A stretch of 64,000 bases of DNA from CALDTK01 sp965215215 (GCA_965215215.1 OZ244043.1:868001-932000), one strand, 5' to 3'. Positions 34,401 through 43,508 are shown, numbered from the stretch's first letter. Translations and numbers: made by a program. Notes: generated from the letters alone by a model not told the origin.

Positions 34401-36095
34401 TACAGCTGGAGCAACGGCGTGGAGGGCGTGGGCGTATCGCTCATCGACGGCGAGACGGTCACGGAGGGCGAGTACACCGTCCGGATAACGGACGCGAACC
34501 TGTGCCCGACCGTGAGGGAGCGCTACACGCTTACCCAGGCCCCGAGCATCAATCCGAATTTCGAGAACGTCGGTCCGGCCACCTGCGCGGTAGACGTCTG
34601 TGACGGTGACGCGCGCGTTACCGCGGCCCTACCCAACGATCCGTCGGCCACCTTCGACTTCGTTTGGTCGAGTGGCGAAACCGCGCTGGGTACGACCCTC
34701 GCCGACGCAACTTCGCTCTGTGGGGGTCGGCAGACGGTAAGCATCCAGGATTCGAAAAAGCAGTGTCCGCCGCAGGAGTTCTCGGTCGCCATCCCGGCCC
34801 CAGCCCCCCTCGAGCTGGCGGGCGTCGACGTGGATTCGGTGCGCTGCGCGGGCGAGGCGACCGGCTCCGTCGAGGTAGCCAACGTATACGGGGGCACGCC
34901 CGGCTACCGCTACCTGTGGAGCAATGGCGCCAAAACGCCGAACGTAGGCGGACTCACCGCCGGAACGGTCACGCTCACCGTCGAGGATGCGGCGGGTTGC
35001 GTGCTCACCGCCCCCTTCGAGGTAGGAGAACCGAGGCCGCTCGTGTTCGAGCTCGATCGGGGCTCGACGATCGACCCGAGTTGCGACGGGGGCAGTAACG
35101 GGGCCATCGGAACGCGCGCTTCCGGCGGCAACCTGGCCCTCGGCTTCTCCCTTACCTGGAGCGACGATCAGGACCGCGACATCTACGTAGCGCGCGATTT
35201 GCCGGCGGGCACCTACGACGTACGCCTCCGGGATGCCCGCGGCTGCATCGCCGACCTCACGCACACCCTCGTTACGCCGCCGCCGGTTCAGTTCGCGCTC
35301 GACGCGTACGACGAGATCCGGTGCAACGGGGATCTTACCTCCATCAAGATCGCCAGCGCCACGGGCGGCGTAGGCCAGCGGCTAGACGACTACCGCGTCT
35401 CCATCGACGGGAGTCCGTTTACCGATGTCGATCGGGAGTTTACCGTCGAGGGCGGCGTCGACATCATCATCACGGTCGTGGACGGTCGCGAGTGTGCGGC
35501 CCGGGAGACGCTCGTCATCGATGCCCCCCAACGGATCACCCTGGAGCTCCCTCGCGGGGGGGTGGAGGTCGAGCTCGGCGACAGCGTCCGACTGCGCCCG
35601 GATATCTTCCCGGGGGGGGCGCCCATCTTGTACGAGGACATCCTGTGGAGTCCGGACACGATGATGTCGTTTCGCAACGGCGACCTGACCTCCCCTTACG
35701 TGAGTCCGATCGACCACACTACGTACACCGTCACCGTCACGGATACCGACGGGTGCAGCCGGACCGAGAGCGTGCGCGTAACCGTAGATCGCAACCGCAA
35801 CGTGTACATACCTACCGGCTTTAGCCCGAATGGCGACGGCGCCAACGACGATTTCGCGATCTACACCGGCGTCGGCGTGGATGCTATTACCCACTTCGCG
35901 ATTTACGATCGTTGGGGCCGGCAGGTATACGCGCCCGAGACGGTCGACCTCAACTCCCTCGGCGAGGGTACGGGCTGGAACGGGAAGTTCAAAGGTCGCG
36001 AGCTGCCCGCCGGCGTCTACGCCTACGTAGCCGAAATCCAGTTCCGCGACGGACGGACGCAAATTTACCGGGGCGACGTCACGCTGCTGCGCTAA
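31422..36095 (+). CDS. giant cohesin/SprB-repeat surface protein, T9SS type B cargo
   Basis: 1557 residues from the ATG at 31422 (another ATG at 31419; signal ends ALQLQAQ). Order: an N-terminal unassigned region (about 25-310) with DSLPIRHNGDQRLDGDPDPGTP; a cohesin-like domain (about 310-450) with TACVPIRVAGFTDVSAFNFTLNYDENRLTF; about ten SprB-like repeats (455-1440), each with a Cys near its start, an xYxWSNG or FxWSxG strand and an AGTYTVTVTDxxGC end; and a type B (gliding-motility) C-terminal sorting domain (1460-1557) starting IPTGFSPNGDGANDDF. It is expected on the cell surface after type IX secretion. SprB is the known gliding adhesin, so adhesion or motility is a reasonable inference. 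Confidence 0.88.
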   Translation: MSRTSLLSFLALVSFALQLQAQVPTAVPLGRAPSGKTAGESLVPLQECTGYDAGSARPLTGAFDGRSNDVTLDRIYLCLGDSLPIRHNGDQRLDGDPDPGTPAGVGYAFYSAAPSVDGPTKASIGSDPALLLDGSPGSGQSFFIATDPAGAGNVTFRNDGKLQNRFNGDQPVELFFAPITFDRFNADGKPVYENGGACVSASIDAAFSVVYLNAIQRFDVQQDNCRGSFKLVGGLPEFDASERYSVTVTRADDPGVRGTVLNPGVADGGEVRYRVPEAGSYRVTVRDGKGCQVNAFDVDHTACTPPAEVDVLVDVKVAAPGATACVPIRVAGFTDVSAFNFTLNYDENRLTFSGIQNAGLSPFAAGAGYTDNGSELVVDVAAPGATTYTIPDDGVLFEACFSVGSAPEATLAALNLTSANGPIGFNDPNGAMEYSARPGGIILSSTPVVLQLAQARTGCQGADDKQIVITARGGVAPYAISYRIQGSGTAPQVGTIAQEGGRLIASDLSVGTYEVSVSDAATPANTSVQTLAVTEGEALTVTISRLNELRCFGDAFGSMRAVPELDGLPVDNARGYQFSWSGPGITSYTQQSISELGAGNYTVTVTDPVGCVATDTETLTAPAAIVANPITADATCTGRTDGRIEITPTGGQTASGNYRFRVSQGPAAPTFFETDRLDLPAGPGAYTILVSDDNGCSVTKAPTLLPTAELTLTVDTGAIVCAGDANGSVRVDVVDPSAAGSPTYTFNWSTNTGAPTNFSTYSIAERLGGDTYTVFAKSDASGCEARNTVTLTEPEPLLLELVSKFDESCDPGDDGSATVLASGGRTGAAPYAYSWQEARSHVELATTTLLRDLEQGDYQAYVTDAGGCVDSLPRPVSILEPVKPKILQFDNDTVRCHGENDGVLRVLVQETVSPIERIEWSTGETGEEIGDLYAGTYTVSVWDEAGCVIYADADVEQPDRLYVDRVDLIDPPCFEQGNGSIRLTMGGGTAPYAYSWSNGVEGVGVSLIDGETVTEGEYTVRITDANLCPTVRERYTLTQAPSINPNFENVGPATCAVDVCDGDARVTAALPNDPSATFDFVWSSGETALGTTLADATSLCGGRQTVSIQDSKKQCPPQEFSVAIPAPAPLELAGVDVDSVRCAGEATGSVEVANVYGGTPGYRYLWSNGAKTPNVGGLTAGTVTLTVEDAAGCVLTAPFEVGEPRPLVFELDRGSTIDPSCDGGSNGAIGTRASGGNLALGFSLTWSDDQDRDIYVARDLPAGTYDVRLRDARGCIADLTHTLVTPPPVQFALDAYDEIRCNGDLTSIKIASATGGVGQRLDDYRVSIDGSPFTDVDREFTVEGGVDIIITVVDGRECAARETLVIDAPQRITLELPRGGVEVELGDSVRLRPDIFPGGAPILYEDILWSPDTMMSFRNGDLTSPYVSPIDHTTYTVTVTDTDGCSRTESVRVTVDRNRNVYIPTGFSPNGDGANDDFAIYTGVGVDAITHFAIYDRWGRQVYAPETVDLNSLGEGTGWNGKFKGRELPAGVYAYVAEIQFRDGRTQIYRGDVTLLR

Positions 36096-36100
36096 CGGAG

Positions 36101-36133
36101 GGAGGGTTCACGAGTATGTCTCGTAAACCCTCC
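36101..36133. terminator. hairpin between convergent genes, probable bidirectional terminator
   Basis: GGAGGGTTCACGAG at 36101-36114 pairs with 36120-36133 in a 14-bp stem with one mismatch around a TATGT loop. There is no long T run. It lies 5 bp after the surface-protein stop and 37 bp from the end of the leftward sigma-factor gene. Confidence 0.65.
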
Positions 36134-36170
36134 CCAAACTAAGCCCGGTGTCGCCGAAGCCCAGCGGCCG

Positions 36171-36695
36171 CTACGCGCGCTCCAGGTTGGCGTCGGCGTA
36201 GAGCTCCTGCAGCTTACGTCGGGCGAAGAAGATGCGGCTCTTGATCGTACCGAGCGGGCTACCGAGCTTCTGCGAGATCTCCTCGTACTTGTAGCCCTGG
36301 TAGGCCATCCAGAAAGGGATCCGGAGGTCGTCGGGCAACTTATTCACCATCGAGAGTAGCTCCTTGTAGCTCGCCCCCGACTCCCCGGCGTTCGGGTTAT
36401 TCACCTGACCGGAGTCGATGAAGTAGTTGTTCGGCGTCTGGTCGAGCAACGTATTGCGCCGCATGCGCTTGCGGTAGTTATTGATAAACAGGTTGCGCAT
36501 GATCGTGACGGCCCAAGCCTTGAAGTTGGTTCCCTGACGAAACTTCTCGGCGTTGCTCATCACCTTGTAGACGGTATCCTGGTAAAGGTCGTTCGCATCG
36601 GCCTCGCTCTGCGTGAGGGCCATGGAGAAAGCGCGCAGGCTGTCGCTGATCTCCTCGAACTGATTGAAGACGGTACGCTGAAGGGTGGCTTCCAT
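36171..36695 (-). CDS. ECF-type RNA polymerase sigma factor
   Basis: 174 residues. Sigma-70 region 2 (LTQSEADANDLYQDTVYKVMSNAEKFRQGTNFKAWAVTIMRNLFINNYRKRMRR) and region 4 (LPDDLRIPFWMAYQGYKYEEISQKLGSPLGTIKSRIFFARRKLQELY) are both clear. Unlike the other two sigma genes in this window, it has no overlapping membrane partner downstream, because it converges on the surface-protein gene. A perfect TACCTTTG -7 box lies 46 bp upstream. Orthologues of this short form in Bacteroidota are often the most conserved ECF factors; target genes are unknown. Confidence 0.9.
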   Translation of the reverse strand: MEATLQRTVFNQFEEISDSLRAFSMALTQSEADANDLYQDTVYKVMSNAEKFRQGTNFKAWAVTIMRNLFINNYRKRMRRNTLLDQTPNNYFIDSGQVNNPNAGESGASYKELLSMVNKLPDDLRIPFWMAYQGYKYEEISQKLGSPLGTIKSRIFFARRKLQELYADANLERA

Positions 36696-36948
36696 AAAGC
36701 TGACTTTTACGATGTTGGGGCTGACTGTAAATTCTATTTACAAAGGTAGCATACAGTGACGAGAAAACGTTCATCTCCGCGCGTCATACGGGAGCTATTT
36801 GCACTATTTAAGGCGTTTTTAACACCTCGCACGGCGTACCGAGTCGCTTTCGCTAAAACGAGTAACAAAACCAACAGATCGTGTCGAGCGTATAGTGTGC
36901 CGTCGAGTCGAGGCCCAGGGCACGTTCGTCGAGAAACTACCCAGACTG
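36696..36948. other. divergent promoter region with -7 box, palindrome and GTTTT motif
   Basis: 253 bp separate the leftward sigma-factor gene from the rightward XRE regulator. The minus-strand TACCTTTG at 36741-36748 is a consensus -7 box for the sigma gene. Adjacent GTAAAT-TCT-ATTTAC (36727-36741) is an inverted repeat that could be an operator. At 36846-36859 (-) lies a GTTTT-A-GC-GAAA-GC motif. The region is AT-richer than the coding sequence on either side. Confidence 0.5.
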
Positions 36949-37449
36949 ATGGAACTCACCGCCGCGCCCCACTCCCTCGCCGACAACATGCGTTGCTTGC
37001 GCAAGCGGGTAGGCATCAGCCAGGAGGAGCTCGCCCACCGCGTGGGCCTCAACCGCGGCAACATCGCCTCTTACGAGAAGGGCACCGCCGAGCCTAAATT
37101 GTGCAACCTGCTTCGGCTCTCCGATTTTTTCGGCGTCTCGATCCACGACTTCACCCAACGCGACCTCTCGTGCGAGCAGACCTTTGCCTCCGCTTACAAG
37201 AATTACCTCCGGCTCAACAGCGAGGAGGCGGTCGCCCTACAAGATTTCGAGGTGAAGGCCTGCGAGTTTACCGAGGTGTACGAGGGGGTTGTCAGGTGCT
37301 ACGACTTTCTCGTGAAGCAGGAGGCCGAGCCGGAGCTACGCGTCCGCATGGCCGACGCACAATTCGCGCAGCTGCGCCACCTCACCGAAGCCGCCCTGCG
37401 AGCTCAGCGAGAATTACTCGCTTTCGTGAAGTGCCGCCTCAAAGAGTAG
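36949..37449 (+). CDS. XRE-family helix-turn-helix regulator
   Basis: 166 residues from the ATG at 36949; the frame opens at 36895, but the added residues lack conservation signals. N-terminal HTH: SLADNMRCLRKRVGISQEELAHRVGLNRGNIASYEKGTAEPKLCNLLRLSDFFGV (about residues 7-62). The remaining 100 residues are helical with heptad-like spacing (LRHLTEAALRAQRELLAFV) and match no family I recognise; they could be a dimerisation or sensing domain. It is divergent from the ECF sigma gene and may control it through the shared 253-bp region, which is inference. Confidence 0.8.
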   Translation: MELTAAPHSLADNMRCLRKRVGISQEELAHRVGLNRGNIASYEKGTAEPKLCNLLRLSDFFGVSIHDFTQRDLSCEQTFASAYKNYLRLNSEEAVALQDFEVKACEFTEVYEGVVRCYDFLVKQEAEPELRVRMADAQFAQLRHLTEAALRAQRELLAFVKCRLKE

Positions 37450-37586
37450 TAAGGGCCGTCGACGAGTTTTAAGCCCCCTTTAACGGTTGGGCCGATCAAC
37501 AGGAGGCGGTTTCGGTTCGTTGTTGTGTCGTGTCCGGCCTTTAGGGCAGTACACGATCCCTACTAATTTAAACTCATCCCTAGCCC

Positions 37587-39113
37587 ATGAATAGGCTCGC
37601 TAGTATTGTGGTGGCTTCCGTGCTGAGCTGCCTGCTCACCGTCGGTTTGTTGTACGCCTTCGGTTTTCGCGGAGACGGCTCTCCCCGGACTTTCCAGATT
37701 CAACACCGCAACGCGGTGAGCGCGAGCAACGCGAATTATACCCCCCGTACGCGGGCGACGGAGGATGCCCCGTTCGACTTCACCTTCGCCGCCGAGCGCG
37801 TTGGCCCGGCCGTGGTGCACATCGCCAACACGATGGGTGCCGCCCGCGGTGGCCAGGCTGGTTCGCCGGATATGGACATGTTGCGGCAGTTCTTCGGACC
37901 GAACTTCGAAATGCCGCAGGGTGGAGGCCGGCGGGGTGCCCCGCAGCCGCGGATGGGTTCCGGTTCGGGCGTCCTCATCTCCGACGACGGTTACATCGTG
38001 ACCAACAACCACGTGATCAACGACGCGATCGACCTCGAGGTCCGTCTCGACGACGGTCGTACCTACAAAGGGACCCTCGTGGGTACCGATCCGACCACGG
38101 ATATAGCGCTCGTCAAGATCGAAGTCGACAAGAAACTGCCCTTCGTCGAGTTCGGGAGCTCCGACGACGTCCGCATCGGGGAGTGGGTTGCCGCCGTAGG
38201 CAATCCTTTCGACCTGGAGACGACCGTAACCGCCGGCATCATTAGCGCTAAGGGTCGCAGCATCGACATCATCGGTCGCGGTTCGGATGACCCGCGTACC
38301 GCCATCGAGAGCTTCATCCAAACCGACGCCGCCGTAAACCCAGGTAATTCGGGCGGCGCGCTCGTAGATTTGGACGGTAAGTTGATCGGGATCAACACGG
38401 CCATCGCCTCGATGACCGGCTCCTACGCCGGCTACTCCTTCGCCGTCCCGGGCGAGCTCGCCAAAAAGGTGACGGACGACCTGCGGGAGTTCGGTACGGT
38501 GCAGCGTGGCTTCATCGGGGCTTCGATCATCGAAGTCAACCCAACCGTCGCGGAAGACAAGGAGTTGAAGGTCAACTACGGCGTTTACATCGAAGACTTA
38601 ACCGACAAGAGCTCCGCCAGAGAAGCTGGGTTGAAGGTGGGCGACGTGATTACCGCCGTAGACGATAACGAGGTACGAAACAACCCTCAGTTGCTCGAGC
38701 GTATCGGTCGCCACCGGCCCGGTGACGTCGTGAAGCTCTCTTACAACCGCGACGGAAGCGAAGGCAGTGCCGACGTGACGCTACGCAGCGCGGAGGGCCT
38801 CACCACCGCTGTGAAACGGGAGAGCGCTAAAGGCATGGCCGCACTCGGCATCGACGTCGAAGACCTCGACGACGAAACGGCGGAGGCCCTCGATTTAGCC
38901 GGCGGCGTGCGGGTCACGGACGTACGTTCGGGTCGAATCGCTAACCAGACCGATATGGCGGATGGATTCATCATCACCGAGGCCGGAGATCGCCCCGTTA
39001 ATTCGGTCGACGACTTCAAGAAAGCCCTCGCTTCGGCGCAAGGCGTGATGGTGGTGCGCGGCGTATACGAAGGCTACCCCGGGGAACGGATTTATGCCTT
39101 CGATCCGAACTAA
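37587..39113 (+). CDS. htrA: Do/HtrA family periplasmic serine protease
   Basis: 508 residues. An N-terminal membrane segment or signal (SIVVASVLSCLLTVGLLYAFGF) leads to the periplasm. The catalytic triad is visible: His142 in TNNHVI, Asp172 in TDIALVKIE, Ser255 in NPGNSGGAL. Two PDZ domains follow (about 290-385 and 405-500): the first with GVYIEDLTDKSSAREAGLKVGDVI, and the second weaker, with GVRVTDVRSGRIANQTDMADGFIITEAG. It degrades or refolds damaged envelope proteins. Its position beside sigma and XRE genes is suggestive of envelope-stress control, but nothing in the sequence proves it. Confidence 0.93.
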   Translation: MNRLASIVVASVLSCLLTVGLLYAFGFRGDGSPRTFQIQHRNAVSASNANYTPRTRATEDAPFDFTFAAERVGPAVVHIANTMGAARGGQAGSPDMDMLRQFFGPNFEMPQGGGRRGAPQPRMGSGSGVLISDDGYIVTNNHVINDAIDLEVRLDDGRTYKGTLVGTDPTTDIALVKIEVDKKLPFVEFGSSDDVRIGEWVAAVGNPFDLETTVTAGIISAKGRSIDIIGRGSDDPRTAIESFIQTDAAVNPGNSGGALVDLDGKLIGINTAIASMTGSYAGYSFAVPGELAKKVTDDLREFGTVQRGFIGASIIEVNPTVAEDKELKVNYGVYIEDLTDKSSAREAGLKVGDVITAVDDNEVRNNPQLLERIGRHRPGDVVKLSYNRDGSEGSADVTLRSAEGLTTAVKRESAKGMAALGIDVEDLDDETAEALDLAGGVRVTDVRSGRIANQTDMADGFIITEAGDRPVNSVDDFKKALASAQGVMVVRGVYEGYPGERIYAFDPN

Positions 39114-39135
39114 GGGTTCACCTCGCCCATTAAGC

Positions 39136-39167
39136 CGGCCCCGTTCGCAGTAGTGCGGGCGGGGCCG
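39136..39167 (+). terminator. hairpin after htrA
   Basis: CGGCCCCG (39136-39143) pairs with CGGGGCCG (39160-39167) around a 16-base loop and is followed by a short T-containing stretch. It lies 22 bp after the htrA stop, between convergent genes. Confidence 0.55.
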
Positions 39168-39235
39168 ACTTGTTTCGTTGCGCGAGGTAACTCGCTCGCG
39201 AGACCCCAACGGACGGCTATCGCTTGGGCAGCGGC

Positions 39236-40732
39236 CTATACCTCCCGCGTAACCGGCCGTCGGTTGATCAGGAGTAATCCGAGGAAAGTCAGCAAACCGT
39301 TCAAAGCTAAGTTGAGGAAGCCGAGCTCGAGACCGCCGAACCAAGCGGCCGAGTTACTATCGATCAGGTAGGTGAGCGCCACGGAGGCAACCGCCACCAA
39401 CGGTACCCACGCATCGAGCACGAGGCGGCGTGTAAACAATCCGTAGGCGAACAAGCCCAGTAGTGGCCCGTACGTGTACCCGGCCACTTTGAACAAAGCA
39501 TTGATCACGCTCTTGTCGCTTACGGCGTAAAAGAGCATGATCATACCGAAGAGTACGACCGTGAAGCCCACGTGCACCTTGGCGCGCGTCCGCCGCTGCT
39601 CGTCGTCGTTTCCGCCGCGCCCGGCCTCGAAGCCGAGGAAGTCCACGCAGAAGCTAGTCGTAAGGGCGGTGAGCGCCGAGTCGGCACTCGAGTACGCGGC
39701 GGCGATGAGTCCGATCACGAACGCGATCCCGGCAACCGGGGGCAAGTACCGGAGGGCGACGCTCGGGAAGACCTGATCCGCCTGCTCGGGTACGGCTATC
39801 CCCTCCTGCCCCAAGTACATATACAACAGGATACCAAGGCACAGAAAGAGCAAATTGATGGGTACGAGCACGGCGGCGAACGTGTACATGTTTTTGCGGG
39901 CATCGCCGAGGCTGCGACAGGTTAGGTTCTTCTGCATCATGTCCTGATCGAGCCCCGTCATCACGATGGTGATGAGCGCCCCTGAAAAGAATTGCTTGAA
40001 GAAGTTGTTGGCGTCCGACCAGCCGCCGCCGAAGAAGAAGGTTTTGGCCAGACCGCTCTCGGCTACCAGTCGCGGCACGTCGCCCACCCCCTTACCCAGC
40101 GCGTGGGAGAGGTAGGTGATGGCGATACCGACGGCGATCAACATCGCGGCCGTTTGCAGGGTGTCCGTGTAGACCACCGTTTGGATACCGCCCCGAAACG
40201 TGTACAGGTAGATGAGGAGCAACGTAATGGCCACCGTGGCGGCGAAGGGGAACCCGAGCGGTCCGAGCACGAAACTATCGAGCACCATGGCCACCAAATA
40301 CAGACGGAAGCTGGCCCCTACGATACGGGAGAGCTGAAAGAAGGCCGCCCCCGTTCGGTAACTCGCCGTGCCGAAGCGCTGCTCGAGGTACCCGTAGATG
40401 CTCGTGAGCCCCAATCGGTAGTACAGCGGCAACAGCATCCCCGCGATCACGCCGTACCCGAGTAGGTAGCCGAGTACCACCTGCATGTACGACAACTGCT
40501 GGTTGAGGCCGCCCGCGCCGACCACCCCCGGGATACTCACGAAGGTGACACCCGAGAGGCTCGCCCCGATCATCCCCCAGGCGACCAGATACCACGGCGA
40601 GGAGTTACCCGCCCGAAAGAATGTGGCGTTGTCGGCGTTACCGGACGTGAACCAACTGATCCCGATGAGCAGCGCGAAGTACCCGAAGACGATGGCGGCC
40701 AACAAGCCGGGAGAGAGTGTGTTCGGGTCCAT
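39236..40732 (-). CDS. sodium:solute symporter
   Basis: 498 residues with about thirteen hydrophobic segments spread over the whole length. The start FFRAGNSSPWYLVAWGMIGASLSGVTFVSIPGVV and YLGYLEQRFG-type loop (YGYLEQRFGTASYRTG) match the SSS family, as does GLDQDMMQKNLTCRSLGDARKN. These carriers import sugars, amino acids, vitamins or similar solutes with Na+; the substrate cannot be read from the sequence. It is transcribed away from the beta-helix gene and converges on htrA. Confidence 0.9.
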   Translation of the reverse strand: MDPNTLSPGLLAAIVFGYFALLIGISWFTSGNADNATFFRAGNSSPWYLVAWGMIGASLSGVTFVSIPGVVGAGGLNQQLSYMQVVLGYLLGYGVIAGMLLPLYYRLGLTSIYGYLEQRFGTASYRTGAAFFQLSRIVGASFRLYLVAMVLDSFVLGPLGFPFAATVAITLLLIYLYTFRGGIQTVVYTDTLQTAAMLIAVGIAITYLSHALGKGVGDVPRLVAESGLAKTFFFGGGWSDANNFFKQFFSGALITIVMTGLDQDMMQKNLTCRSLGDARKNMYTFAAVLVPINLLFLCLGILLYMYLGQEGIAVPEQADQVFPSVALRYLPPVAGIAFVIGLIAAAYSSADSALTALTTSFCVDFLGFEAGRGGNDDEQRRTRAKVHVGFTVVLFGMIMLFYAVSDKSVINALFKVAGYTYGPLLGLFAYGLFTRRLVLDAWVPLVAVASVALTYLIDSNSAAWFGGLELGFLNLALNGLLTFLGLLLINRRPVTREV

Positions 40733-40854
40733 TGTTAAGCCGGCAAGCTAAGTACCCCTCAACTGGTAAGCCGCCCGACTTAACGGCGGCCAATGACACT
40801 AGTTACAGGTTCAAATTCAATATTTACATGTCTATCTATCACCTTTATAGTCGT

Positions 40855-43497
40855 ATGATTCGATTCTCGCGCACTAAATATGCTGGTTTACTGCTCGCAG
40901 GCTTGATCGCCGTGGGTAGCGCGTCGGTAGTTGCGCAGGGTGCCCCCGTGATCCACGTGCTCAACGGCGGCAGTGGCGACGGCAGCAGCTGGGCCGAGGC
41001 GACCGGCGATTTGGCCGGTGCGCTGGCCGCCGCTCCCGCCGGATCCTCGGTGTGGGTAGGCCCGGGGGTGTTCCGTCCGGTGAGCTGTAATCCGTGCACC
41101 GCGGCCGACCAAAAGGCGTCCTTCGTTTTGCCGAAAGGCGTGCAGCTGCTCGGAAGCTTCAAGGGCACCGAAACGAGTCCCGCGCAGCGCAACCTCACGA
41201 GCCTTTCGACGGTACTCTCGGGCGCCCTCGACGCGAGCCACTCCACCCAAAACTTGGTCTACGCCCAGAGCCCGGACCCCGGCAACCGCATCAGCGGATT
41301 CCGCTTCACCCACGCGCGCGCCCTCGACAAAACCGCGGGTTACGGCTACCTCGACGACAGCGGCGCGCTGCTCTACGTAACCGCGCCGGATACCGATACG
41401 ACCACCTTCGAGCTGCGCGTCGCCGACTGCCGCTTCGACGACGCGGTGGTAGAAGGCTACGGGGCCGCTATCTTCCTCGACGCCTCACGCCGCCGCCAGG
41501 GGGAAGTGCACGTATCGCGAAGCACCTTCGCCGACTGCCACGCCGCCTACGGTGGGGGCGCCATCGCGGCCTACGCCGCCTTCGGTGGCACCGAGCGCTC
41601 GACGATCACCGACTGCGCGTTCGAGCGCAACACTTCCGGGGCAGCGGGCGGTGGGGCCGTGCTCCTCGACGGCTCGAACGGTGGCTCCACGGAGGGCTCC
41701 ATCAAGGATGCGAGCTTTCGCAAAAACACGTCGAGCGGCGACGGCGGCGGACTGCACATCTTCGCGAAAGCCGGTCGCGCCACCACCCAGGTCACCCGGG
41801 TGGTGATGACCGAGAACACCGGCTTCTACGGCGGAGGCGTACAAATCGACGGCAGCTACGAGGGCTACGTGGCCCCAACCTTCACGGACCTATCCATCAC
41901 CGAGTGCAAGTCGATAGAGACCGGGGGTGCACTGCACTGCGGCGTGCAAGTCGGGGGCACCGCGAGGTTTCAGGTTGAGCGGGGCATATTCAACGACAAC
42001 GTAGCCGGTGAGGCCGGCGGGGCGGTGTTTCACGACGGCATCGAGGCGGTGTGCAAACCGATCTACCGCAACTCGCGCTTCGAGCGCAACGTAGCCACCA
42101 CGTACGGGGGCGGCATCTACAACCAGGGGAAGCGCGGCGTCTGCTCGCCCACCTTCATCAACTGCGTCATCGCCGAGAATACGGCGATCAGCTCGGGCGG
42201 TATGTACTGTCTCGGCAGCGAGGGTGGCGACGCCAGCCCGCTCATCCTCAACTGCGCTTTCGTCAACAACAGCGCGGGTACCGGCGGCGGTCTTTACTCC
42301 AATGCCGACGACGAGGGGGGCAACGCCCGCCCCGTGGTGGTAAACACGATCTTTCAGGGCAACGAAGCCGGAACGGGGGCGACGATGCGCAACGTGTTCG
42401 GTCGGCCGATCTTCGCCTACTGCGCCTTCGATGCTCCCGACTGCGAGGCGCTCACGTCCGGTCCCGGCGGTGGACACACTTGCGGCCCCGGTCTTCTCTT
42501 CGGCACGCCCGACGTGTTCGCCGATGCCGACGGCGGTGACTACCGACTCGTCGTGGGCAGCGACGTGATCAACGCGGGCAACGATAGTTTGCTCCTCGAG
42601 AACTCCGTGGTGAGCGACATCCTCAACGGTCCGCGCATCCGCGGTTCGAAGCCGGACCTCGGTCCCTACGAAGACGGAAATAGCGCGTCCTCGAAAGCTT
42701 TCTCGGAGCATCCCGTGTCCGCGCAGTTGTGCGTTGGCGATAGCGTCCAGCTCCGGGCAACGCTGGCCGATAGCCTATCGAGCGATAAAGACTTGACTTG
42801 GTACAAGAACGGACGCCTGTTCGCGACGAACGTCCCGCTCATCTTCTTCTCGGGGGTTAACCCGCGCGACGAAGGCGAGTACTACCTCGAAGCGGTTATC
42901 GACGGGGTCGTCGTCCGCTCCGACGTAGCCTTCGTTACCGTAGCCCGCCCGTTTTACGGAAGTGTGGATGTCCGTAGTGACGCCCCACGCGATAAGCTCT
43001 GCGTCGGCGCTTCGTACGCATTCGTTACGGAGGTGGAACCCGCGAACGAAAACTACACGGTGACGTGGATCAACTCGAACGACACGCTGATCGGCGCCGG
43101 CCGCGAGCTGATCTATACGCCCACCTTCGCCGCGGCGGATACGCTTTACGCGCAGGTAACTTACGCCTCGGATTGTGCGGCGGTACGGGTCGCGTCGACG
43201 GCGCTTCCCGTGACGAAAATCGAGTGTTCGGTCGGGGTCTCGGACGCTCGGTTCGGCGAAGACCTTCGCGTGTATCCCAGTCCGAGTACCGGGCGGCTAA
43301 CCGTAGAGTTAGGCGGTGCGCGGGGACCGACGGCGGGCTACGTCGTTTACGGCGCTACCGGACGGGCGTGGATGCGAGGAACGATCACTGGTGCTGGAGG
43401 TCGGGAGATCGACGTCAGCGGTTTGCCGACTGGACTGTATTACATCACGGCCCAAAGCGCCGAGCGCAACTGGCGCGGTAGTTTTGTAAAGCAGTAG
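40855..43497 (+). CDS. beta-helix / polymorphic-repeat surface protein, T9SS type A cargo
   Basis: 880 residues from the ATG at 40855, which gives the better signal peptide (ends SVVAQG); an ATG at 40828 adds nine residues and is possible. VIHVLNGGSGDGSSWAEATGDLAGALAAAPAGSSVWVGPGVF is the usual opening of right-handed beta-helix proteins with chlamydial-type polymorphic repeats. FxxCxxxNNxAxxGGG-like units recur through about residue 560 (NTSGAAGGGAVLLDG, NTGFYGGGVQIDG, NVATTYGGGIYN, NSAGTGGGLYSN). An Ig-like region follows, then a type A sorting domain (VYPSPSTGRLTVEL to the end). Probably a surface adhesin or enzyme. Confidence 0.85.
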   Translation: MIRFSRTKYAGLLLAGLIAVGSASVVAQGAPVIHVLNGGSGDGSSWAEATGDLAGALAAAPAGSSVWVGPGVFRPVSCNPCTAADQKASFVLPKGVQLLGSFKGTETSPAQRNLTSLSTVLSGALDASHSTQNLVYAQSPDPGNRISGFRFTHARALDKTAGYGYLDDSGALLYVTAPDTDTTTFELRVADCRFDDAVVEGYGAAIFLDASRRRQGEVHVSRSTFADCHAAYGGGAIAAYAAFGGTERSTITDCAFERNTSGAAGGGAVLLDGSNGGSTEGSIKDASFRKNTSSGDGGGLHIFAKAGRATTQVTRVVMTENTGFYGGGVQIDGSYEGYVAPTFTDLSITECKSIETGGALHCGVQVGGTARFQVERGIFNDNVAGEAGGAVFHDGIEAVCKPIYRNSRFERNVATTYGGGIYNQGKRGVCSPTFINCVIAENTAISSGGMYCLGSEGGDASPLILNCAFVNNSAGTGGGLYSNADDEGGNARPVVVNTIFQGNEAGTGATMRNVFGRPIFAYCAFDAPDCEALTSGPGGGHTCGPGLLFGTPDVFADADGGDYRLVVGSDVINAGNDSLLLENSVVSDILNGPRIRGSKPDLGPYEDGNSASSKAFSEHPVSAQLCVGDSVQLRATLADSLSSDKDLTWYKNGRLFATNVPLIFFSGVNPRDEGEYYLEAVIDGVVVRSDVAFVTVARPFYGSVDVRSDAPRDKLCVGASYAFVTEVEPANENYTVTWINSNDTLIGAGRELIYTPTFAAADTLYAQVTYASDCAAVRVASTALPVTKIECSVGVSDARFGEDLRVYPSPSTGRLTVELGGARGPTAGYVVYGATGRAWMRGTITGAGGREIDVSGLPTGLYYITAQSAERNWRGSFVKQ

Positions 43498-43508
43498 CGG
43501 AGCGTACT

